Below are positions 7,645 to 13,038 of a stretch of 21,359 nt of DNA, one piece after another. A program made the position numbers and the translations under genes. The notes beneath the pieces are model-generated. The model was not told where the DNA came from and searched no databases. It saw nothing but the letters and a program-made list of their open reading frames with translations. Origin of the DNA: a virus. Every line of letters begins with the position of its first letter. Position 1 is the first letter of the stretch. The DNA lies in the IMG/VR virus record IMGVR_UViG_3300022602_000485, positions 1 through 21,359 of that record, one strand, 5' to 3'.

Positions 7645-7947
7645 TTAAATTGTAAAAGTTCCGGCTAACCAAGGAAATTCTACTTTTTGCGTGGTTTTTA
7701 AAGCATTTAACTGCTTTTCTAAGTTCAATTTTATCGGGTTTACGTCATTTTGAGTAGTGTCTGTATCAATCCAACGTAACAATTCTTCTTCTTTAATTTC
7801 ACTAAAAGGTGGCATTTTTACTGCATCAGAAAAAATATGATTCCCTTGTGATTCAACAACATTTTGGCCATCATTAGCAGAAATTAAATACTTAACCCCA
7901 ACGGCTTCGGGAAAGACTTCCAAAATAGCCCATTTGTAATCAATCAT
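7645..7947 (-). CDS. Small tail-region protein, related to its neighbour (100 residues)
   Basis: The protein starts MIDYKWAILEVFPEAVG and has a beta-type first half with Y-L-I-S-A-N-D-G-Q-N-V-V, then an acidic helix E-E-E-L-L-R-W-I, an I-K-L-N-L-E-K-Q-L-N helix and a hydrophobic C-terminus with F-P-W-L. The same layout is seen in the next gene (7628-7305), consistent with duplication, though sequence identity is low. GGAG within the stop region of the previous gene, 9 bases before the ATG at 7947, gives a good ribosome binding site and suggests coupling. No enzyme motif, signal peptide or membrane segment is visible. Function unknown; probably connected with the tail fibre genes around it. 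Confidence 0.75.
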   Translation of the reverse strand: MIDYKWAILEVFPEAVGVKYLISANDGQNVVESQGNHIFSDAVKMPPFSEIKEEELLRWIDTDTTQNDVNPIKLNLEKQLNALKTTQKVEFPWLAGTFTI

Positions 7948-7951
7948 TTGA

Positions 7952-8380
7952 TCAACTCCAAACTTCTTGTGGTCTTGTAGGAAAATTAATATCGCCTGGT
8001 TGTGAATTAAAAACTATATCCCGTAATGCCTGGCGATAAGTAGCAAAATCAGATTTATTGACCAATGCAACGTCAGGTAATTGTGTCCAATCTGTTTCGG
8101 TCAACAATCCTTGTGCTTTTAGTTTGTTTTGTTCGGCAGTTGGCGGCAATGGTGGAACTGGCATATTTGCGTTATTCCATGCAATTTCAGCGTTTCCAGC
8201 CCATGTTGGCAATGCAGTAATTTCTTGATTAGGGGTGCCATCATTAAATTCTATCCAGCCTAATCCATTGTCCCATTGAAGGGCGTGTATATTAGATGGT
8301 GTGCCATCCCAGGTTAAATTTTCATGAACAACGCCATTTTCATAAACTGCGCCATCACTAGGAATAATAGTTAGCTTCAT
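7952..8380 (-). CDS. Phage tail assembly chaperone-like protein (142 residues)
   Basis: The last 55 residues hold T-E-T-D-W-T-Q-L-P-D-V-A-L, then F-A-T-Y-R-Q-A-L-R-D-I, ending F-P-T-R-P-Q-E-V-W. This is the conserved pattern of the small tail assembly chaperone-like domain (Phage_tail_APC type) found in proteins encoded just after tail fibres. The first 80 residues, with W-D-G-T-P-S-N-I-H-A-L-Q-W-D and a D-G-T-P-N-Q-E turn, also match that kind of protein, where the N-terminal half varies. Such proteins are thought to help folding or attachment of the fibre. The gene starts at an ATGA overlap with the Cys-rich gene, which itself overlaps the fibre gene, so all three form one translational unit. 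Confidence 0.82.
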   Translation of the reverse strand: MKLTIIPSDGAVYENGVVHENLTWDGTPSNIHALQWDNGLGWIEFNDGTPNQEITALPTWAGNAEIAWNNANMPVPPLPPTAEQNKLKAQGLLTETDWTQLPDVALVNKSDFATYRQALRDIVFNSQPGDINFPTRPQEVWS

Positions 8381-8688
8381 TCTTGCTCCAAAATTAATTT
8401 TTGTGCTTGGGGTGTAATTCCAGCCGCAGATAACAATACTCTTTGACCAATTTCATTGTTTTTAACCATTTCATTGCGGAATGATTCAACTGCGGCGGCA
8501 GTATTATGTTGTTGCCGGGCATTTTCAATCAGCATCATAGGCATCATGGTCATGGCACATCCCCAATCTTCTAGTTGTTCACCAGTATTTGGGTGTGTTC
8601 CAGCAACTTTCATAAACCAAGCACAATCCATCTGTTTGCATGGTTCAAAATTGTTTAATGGGCAATTAGCTTTAGGTTCAATTTTCAT
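8377..8688 (-). CDS. Cys-containing small protein after the tail fibre (103 residues)
   Basis: Four cysteines fall in the N-terminal half (C9, C17, C22, C44) in a C-P-L-N-x4-C-x4-C-A-W arrangement with a later W-G-C-A, and H32 lies between them. This could bind a metal ion or form a small knuckle. The second half is helical and Ala/Gln-rich (A-R-Q-Q-H-N-T-A-A-A-V). The start codon overlaps the stop of the fibre gene (TAATG) and the end overlaps the chaperone-like gene (ATGA). Proteins with this Cys pattern are seen near phage fibre genes, but I know of no assigned function. A fibre-associated or regulatory role would be a guess. Confidence 0.78.
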   Translation of the reverse strand: MKIEPKANCPLNNFEPCKQMDCAWFMKVAGTHPNTGEQLEDWGCAMTMMPMMLIENARQQHNTAAAVESFRNEMVKNNEIGQRVLLSAAGITPQAQKLILEQE

Positions 8689-11237
8689 TAGTTTTTGCTA
8701 CAAAGAATGACGTTTACGTATTTAACGTTAAGAGTAACTGCGGTTGATGATCCAGTATGGTTGTGTGAACCACCGCCACCAGTTGCACCGGTGTTACCGC
8801 TAATATCTAACGCTGGGCCACTAGAACCATAAGCAAAGTATGTACCGCCTGATACTGGGCCGCAAGTATGGGTATGGCTTGGTATTTGTGCGGATGATAA
8901 CGTTGTAGAACCAACTGTAATAGTTGGTGTTTGGTTAGCAAACACGGTACTAAATGCGGTCGTACCACCAGTAGAACCACCGGTAGAAGTAGTAATTCTT
9001 AATGCAGAATCATCTAATCCAGCAGTTGTTACTTGTGTCCATCCAGTAGGTGCGGCAGATTGATAGAACAATAAAACAGTTCCGGAAGGGAACGTAGTTA
9101 TGTTTGTTAAACCAGCACCACTACCTACAAAAGCAGTAGCAGTTAAAGTTCCAGTAGAAGGAACAAAACTTAGCTTTGTAGATGAAGTTTTTTGCGGTAA
9201 GTTACCGGTAGTTGTCGTAACCCATGTTGGATATACAGAAGTTGCGGTTGTTGTATCGTCAGTAATTGCGATATTTGTGGCATTTGTTGCAGTTGTTGCG
9301 CTAGTTGCACTTGTTGCAGTTGCCGCATTACCACCAATTGAAAGGCCTGAAGCAGTACCAGTTAAATTTGTTGCAACTCCGCTAGACGGCGTTCCAAGTG
9401 CGCCACCGTTAGTTACAAAAGCACCAACAGAACCAACGGCAACGCCTAAAGCAGTTACCACGCCTGTACCAGTCGTAATTGTTGAAGGAGCAACTCCAGC
9501 GCCGCCGCCAATCATCAAAGCATTTGCGGCTAAAACCGATGAAGATGCCCAAGTAGTTCCACTTGAAAAATAAGGAATACCACCGGAAGTGCCAGCAACA
9601 GTTAAAGCTAAAGTTCCTGAAGTAGTAATTGGCGATCCTGATACAGAAATTAAACCACCAGTAAATGATTGCGCTACGCTAGTAACTGTTCCAGTTGTTG
9701 GTGTAGTCCAAGTAGGCGCGGATGCAGAACCTTGGCTAGTTAATACTTGTCCTGAAGTTCCATACCCAGTTGTACCGCTAAGTGCAGGGGTTGTACCTAA
9801 GTTTGTGGATAAACCAATAGCACCTGAAGCATTGATTACATGGGCTGATTGACCTGATGAACCCCAAGCAAAATAAAGTTTGTAACCATTACCTGAACCA
9901 ACAGTAATGTCACCATCATGTCCTGAAAAATAAACACCATTATTAATGCTATAAAAATCAGTAGGAGTCGATGAACTAAATACTGATGAATTCATGCCAA
10001 ACTCACCATAGTAAGATGAGTCTGTGCCTAAATCATTAGAAATAACATAGTTTGCAGAAGCATTAGAACTTGTAGATTTGTTCTGAATAATTAATTGATT
10101 GTATGAATTTGCAGTAGTAGAGCCAAAAGTTGCAATACTATTTGAGGCATTAAAACTTAATACTGGAGTTGTGTTTGTAACTGTATTGGCACTTAAAGTA
10201 GTGAAATCACCGCTATATCTAGTAGTTGAACCTACTGAACCATTAATATTAATGCTTGCAGTACCAGTTAAATTAGTTACTACACCACTTGCTGGAGTTC
10301 CAAGGGCTGGCGTAACAAATGTTGGGCTATTAGCAAATACCAAAGCGCCTGTACCAGTTTCATCTGTTACGGTTGCGGCCAAGTTAGCAGAAGTTGGAGT
10401 TTGCAAGAAAGTTAGCATACCTGTTGCCAAACCAGTTACCGAACCAATCGCAGGGGTAATAGTGGTATTGGTAACAGAAGTAATCTGACCCTGAGCATTG
10501 ACCGCAAATACAGGGGTTGCAGTTGCTGAACCATAAGTAGAAGCAGCGACACCTGTGTTTGTGATGCTAAATTGAAAACCTGTAAGAGTTAAACCTGTTC
10601 CTGCTGTATATGTTGCAGAAGTAGTAAATTGTGACCAATTATTAGCGGTTACGCCAATTGTTCCACCTGGAGTTGCCGTGCAAAACCATGCAGAACCAGC
10701 TTGTGTGCCATATTCAATAAATGAAATTGCACTAATTAATTCATTCCAAGTATTAGTATCTAAAGACCTAGTCCATGCGCCGGATGCGGCAATATAAATA
10801 CCATTATTAGCGGCAGTTGATTGATTTTTAACTAAAACCCTGTCACCGGATAATGTTGTGTAACCATCAATTGTTTGTAATCCCGACAATGTAATGTTTG
10901 TCAAAGTTGCTACTGCACAAGGTTGTTTCCAGCTAATCCCAGCGGCATAAGACTGCAACGCCAACAAGTTAACAATGTCAGTTGCACCGCTTGGTTGTGT
11001 AGAAATTGTGCCGGTTACTGTACTAAAGCTAGTAAATGCCCCAGTTGACGGTGTAGTTGCTCCAATTGGACTTGAATCCAATGTGGAATTGGTAATGGTT
11101 AATCCTGATTGAACAGGGTTTGAAGTCGCATAAAACGGCTTACCTTGACCAATAAAAGTATTAAAACTGCCGTCAACGTTGAAATACGCTTGAACCGGCA
11201 GTAAATTCTGTACCGCAGAATTTGATGGTGTAGTCAT
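8688..11237 (-). CDS. Long tail fibre with C-terminal HxH collar-type tip (849 residues)
   Basis: The protein is Thr/Ser/Gly/Ala-rich and beta-repetitive throughout, as expected of a trimeric fibre. Residues 1-36 resemble the start of the preceding gene product and are likely the virion anchor. A P-I-G-A-T-T-P-S-T-G-A-F motif lies at 57-68. Residues about 85-205 contain the D-R-V-L-V-K-N-Q ... N-G-I-Y ... W-T-R-S-L-D domain common in phage fibres. The segment L-G-T-P-A/S-S-G-V-x-T-N-L-T-G-T-A-S occurs twice. The last 134 residues form a collar-like tip with A-P-T-G-W and two H-x-H motifs (I-P-S-H-T-H-T at about 788-790 and S-H-N-H at 825-827) that in T4-type tips bind metal. This is the best candidate for the host-recognition protein. 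AAGG before the ATG supports the start. Confidence 0.88.
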   Translation of the reverse strand: MTTPSNSAVQNLLPVQAYFNVDGSFNTFIGQGKPFYATSNPVQSGLTITNSTLDSSPIGATTPSTGAFTSFSTVTGTISTQPSGATDIVNLLALQSYAAGISWKQPCAVATLTNITLSGLQTIDGYTTLSGDRVLVKNQSTAANNGIYIAASGAWTRSLDTNTWNELISAISFIEYGTQAGSAWFCTATPGGTIGVTANNWSQFTTSATYTAGTGLTLTGFQFSITNTGVAASTYGSATATPVFAVNAQGQITSVTNTTITPAIGSVTGLATGMLTFLQTPTSANLAATVTDETGTGALVFANSPTFVTPALGTPASGVVTNLTGTASININGSVGSTTRYSGDFTTLSANTVTNTTPVLSFNASNSIATFGSTTANSYNQLIIQNKSTSSNASANYVISNDLGTDSSYYGEFGMNSSVFSSSTPTDFYSINNGVYFSGHDGDITVGSGNGYKLYFAWGSSGQSAHVINASGAIGLSTNLGTTPALSGTTGYGTSGQVLTSQGSASAPTWTTPTTGTVTSVAQSFTGGLISVSGSPITTSGTLALTVAGTSGGIPYFSSGTTWASSSVLAANALMIGGGAGVAPSTITTGTGVVTALGVAVGSVGAFVTNGGALGTPSSGVATNLTGTASGLSIGGNAATATSATSATTATNATNIAITDDTTTATSVYPTWVTTTTGNLPQKTSSTKLSFVPSTGTLTATAFVGSGAGLTNITTFPSGTVLLFYQSAAPTGWTQVTTAGLDDSALRITTSTGGSTGGTTAFSTVFANQTPTITVGSTTLSSAQIPSHTHTCGPVSGGTYFAYGSSGPALDISGNTGATGGGGSHNHTGSSTAVTLNVKYVNVILCSKN

Positions 11238-11245
11238 ACTAAACC

Positions 11246-11734
11246 TTAATAGGCAATACAGTTAACTAGGATTACATCACTTGCTGACATTGGTGCCGCG
11301 GCGCCAGTTGTTACTGAAAAGCTAGTAAATGTTACTGAAGTTGTTGTGCTTCCAGTTAATTGTAAAAATAATGTAGAACCGCTTGTTACGTCAGCGGCAA
11401 ATGCTAACCATCCATTAGGTGCAGTTGGTAGTGTAATAGTTCCGCTTGAAGCGCCGCCCGAACCAACAACAATTTTAAATACAAATGTGCTAACCGCAGT
11501 AATTGTTGGGCTTGTGCCAAATCCCGAACCAATTGTAGGCAATGTATTTGAAGTGGCAATTAAATTACCACCCATAGACAATGTTGCTGGGTTTTCGGTA
11601 TTACCGCTTAATGGGGGTGAAAATACTACGCCACCAGGACCAATCAAACCGGTACAAACCCCAGCCGTATTAAATGTTGCCTGTACCGGCATTAAATTTG
11701 TTACTGAACTATTAGCAACGCCTGGGTTTGACAT
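11246..11734 (-). CDS. Short beta-rich virion protein sharing the tail fibre N-terminus (162 residues)
   Basis: The start MSNPGVANSSVTNLMPVQ at 11734 is chosen because AAGGAAATAACC precedes it; the 8-residue longer frame runs into the previous gene. Residues 7-36 (N-S-S-V-T-N-L-M-P-V-Q-A-T-F-N ... I-G-P-G) align with residues 6-36 of the long fibre (N-S-A-V-Q-N-L-L-P-V-Q-A-Y-F-N ... I-G-Q-G), so both probably use the same attachment domain. The rest is a Thr/Ser/Gly-rich beta domain with G-T-I-T-L-P-T-A-P-N-G-W-L. No enzymatic motif is seen. It may be a short fibre, or an adaptor that competes with or caps the fibre attachment site; this is inference from the shared domain. Confidence 0.8.
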   Translation of the reverse strand: MSNPGVANSSVTNLMPVQATFNTAGVCTGLIGPGGVVFSPPLSGNTENPATLSMGGNLIATSNTLPTIGSGFGTSPTITAVSTFVFKIVVGSGGASSGTITLPTAPNGWLAFAADVTSGSTLFLQLTGSTTTSVTFTSFSVTTGAAAPMSASDVILVNCIAY

Positions 11735-11744
11735 GGTTATTTCC

Positions 11745-12095
11745 TTAGTTTTGGTCAACCATTGGCATTACGTACAAAGTTCCTGAAGTACCAATAGCGG
11801 TAATTGAGAAAATTTGCGGTACTGCAATAACGGTTGGTTGTGACATTGATACGCCTAAAACAAACGATTGGCTACTATTTCCACCAGTTGGCAATACTGC
11901 GGCCGGTGCAGTTCCAGTACCCTGAACAACTGGAGTAATGGTAATAGCAACCGGTGTAGAAGCAGTATTTAAGAAACCGCACCAGTTAACCTGGTCGTTT
12001 CCTGAAGGAGTAATAGTAACCGCCGTTGACGATGTTCCGTTAACGGTAATAGCAGTTGTAGGGCCAACAAAACGATAAGCCGATACGTTAGCCAT
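11745..12095 (-). CDS. Small beta-rich virion protein (116 residues)
   Basis: The sequence MANVSAYRFVGPTTAITVNG is followed by alternating Thr/Val/Ile strands and Gly/Ser/Pro turns, with almost no charged residues until the C-terminal D-Q-N. That is the composition of capsid decoration or small tail proteins. The gene starts two bases after the previous stop (TAATCATG) and ends 10 bases before the next start. No family is recognised. Lying three genes after the coat gene, it could decorate the head; that is positional inference. The absence of Cys pairs, a signal peptide or membrane helices argues against an envelope or lysis role. Confidence 0.78.
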   Translation of the reverse strand: MANVSAYRFVGPTTAITVNGTSSTAVTITPSGNDQVNWCGFLNTASTPVAITITPVVQGTGTAPAAVLPTGGNSSQSFVLGVSMSQPTVIAVPQIFSITAIGTSGTLYVMPMVDQN

Positions 12096-12097
12096 GA

Positions 12098-12433
12098 TTA
12101 CACCGCCGTTACTGGTGCTGGACCTTCAAGACGTGTAATCGCAATTGTGTATGCGCCGCTTGATGGAACAACAGAAGCACTAGAAGTCAAATTACCATAT
12201 TGAATTGATAGAATACCGGCAGTTAAACAATCAGCTTCAGCGATAACTACGCCAGCAGTTTGTGCGCCGTTGTAACCAATAACGGTAACGATGTCGGTAG
12301 TTTGCAAACCTGGCAAGCTGTAAGTTACGGAAGTTGTAGTATTAGCGGCCAAAGTATTGGAAGCATTGCTCAATATTGGCTGAATATAAAAAGTTTCGTG
12401 TGAATTACCACGGGTAATAGTAGTAGATGACAT
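12098..12433 (-). CDS. Small beta-rich virion protein (111 residues)
   Basis: The protein MSSTTITRGNSHETFYIQP has a short polar N-terminus followed by Thr/Ser/Val-rich strands (T-T-T-S-V-T-Y-S-L-P-G-L) and a hydrophobic C-terminal half with T-I-A-I-T-R-L-E. No catalytic motif is visible. It is the first gene after the intrinsic terminator at 12505-12478 and has a possible -10 element 28 bases upstream, so it may begin a separate transcript. AAAGGA lies about 8 bases before the ATG. Its character matches the two genes flanking it, and together they look like a block of small capsid or tail decoration proteins. I do not recognise the family. Confidence 0.78.
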   Translation of the reverse strand: MSSTTITRGNSHETFYIQPILSNASNTLAANTTTSVTYSLPGLQTTDIVTVIGYNGAQTAGVVIAEADCLTAGILSIQYGNLTSSASVVPSSGAYTIAITRLEGPAPVTAV

Positions 12434-12460
12434 GATTTTTCCTTTAAATGAGGATAATTA

Positions 12461-12466
12461 ATTATA
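12461..12466 (-). promoter_or_regulatory. Possible -10 element downstream of the terminator
   Basis: A perfect TATAAT on the minus strand lies about 28 bases before the ATG at 12433 and just past the terminator. No good -35 is present at 16-18 bases (the region overlaps the terminator stem), so this could be chance in AT-rich spacer DNA, or an activator- or phage-factor-dependent promoter. Confidence 0.3.
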
Positions 12467-12477
12467 AGTCTAAATAG

Positions 12478-12505
12478 AAAAAAAGCCACCCTTTTTAGGG
12501 GCGGC
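12478..12505 (-). terminator. Intrinsic (rho-independent) terminator
   Basis: On the minus strand GCCGCCC (12505-12499) pairs with GGGTGGC (12491-12485) over 7 bases with one G-U pair, a 7-base loop, and then seven consecutive T (12484-12478). It lies 23 bases after the stop of the gene at 12974-12528, so it would end or attenuate transcription after the coat and first decoration gene. Confidence 0.85.
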
Positions 12506-12527
12506 CTTTCCTTTACTTCTTACTTAA

Positions 12528-12974
12528 TTAAGCCCCAATAGGGTTAGTTAAGTTGTAGTTGCTAAAGTCGTAACCGTAAACATAAACGTCACAAGTAGCG
12601 GCCGCGCCTTGGGCGGTAGTTACACGGAAATATACGTTTTGTGTTGATTGAGTAGCAGTAGAAGCTACTGTCAATTGGTTAACAACTGTTGCACCAGTAT
12701 TGCCTGAAAGCGCAGTAGAAGCCGCAACAATAGCAGTACCTTGTGCGTTAGCCGCTGGGTAAACTGCCGCAACTGCCGTTGTCAAGCTTGTAGAAGCATT
12801 GGTAACGATAAAGTTGCTAACAGAAAAGTTAGTTGTGTTTTGGATAGGGATTGCGTTATCGCCAGTAGCGTTAACGTTTACGCCAGTCAATACACCTAAC
12901 AAACGAATAGCTTGGTTAGTAGCTAGATTTGATGGGTGAATCGTTTGGGTTGATGCTGGTCCTGGATTGCTCAT
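12528..12974 (-). CDS. Beta-rich protein following the coat gene, probable head decoration protein (148 residues)
   Basis: The protein starts MSNPGPASTQTIHPSN and contains N-F-I-V-T-N-A-S-T-S-L-T-T-A-V-A and G-T-A-I-V-A-A-S segments that recur in small proteins encoded just after coat genes in several phage groups. Function there is not established. It is Ala/Thr/Val/Asn-rich with very few charged residues. Being the only gene between the coat gene and the strong terminator, it is probably transcribed at the highest late level, which suits a stoichiometric capsid protein such as a decoration protein. The start ATG at 12974 has AAGGAA about 8 bases upstream. Confidence 0.8.
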   Translation of the reverse strand: MSNPGPASTQTIHPSNLATNQAIRLLGVLTGVNVNATGDNAIPIQNTTNFSVSNFIVTNASTSLTTAVAAVYPAANAQGTAIVAASTALSGNTGATVVNQLTVASTATQSTQNVYFRVTTAQGAAATCDVYVYGYDFSNYNLTNPIGA

Positions 12975-12990
12975 GATTTTATTCCTTAAA

Positions 12991-13032
12991 TAAGTTAATA
13001 GTGGGCCAAGATTAAGTTAATAGTCCTGGCCC
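12991..13032. repeat. 12-bp direct repeat around an inverted repeat after the coat gene
   Basis: The 12-mer TAAGTTAATAGT (plus strand) occurs at 12991-13002 and 13013-13024. An inverted repeat (13003-13010 with 13025-13032, GGGCCAAG against CCTGGCCC, one wobble) overlaps it with a 14-base loop. On the minus strand no T-tract follows, so it is not a normal terminator for the coat transcript. It may be an RNA processing or stability hairpin. Confidence 0.5.
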
Positions 13033-13038
13033 TTTTAA

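Noticed and set aside
9100-10488. Plus-strand open frames opposite the tail fibre gene
   Set aside because: They are Val/Pro/Ala-rich mirror images of the Thr/Gly/Ala-rich fibre codons, with no ribosome binding sites or recognisable domains.
13003-13032. Terminator for the coat transcript
   Set aside because: On the minus strand the inverted repeat is not followed by a T-tract; the real intrinsic terminator is at 12505-12478.
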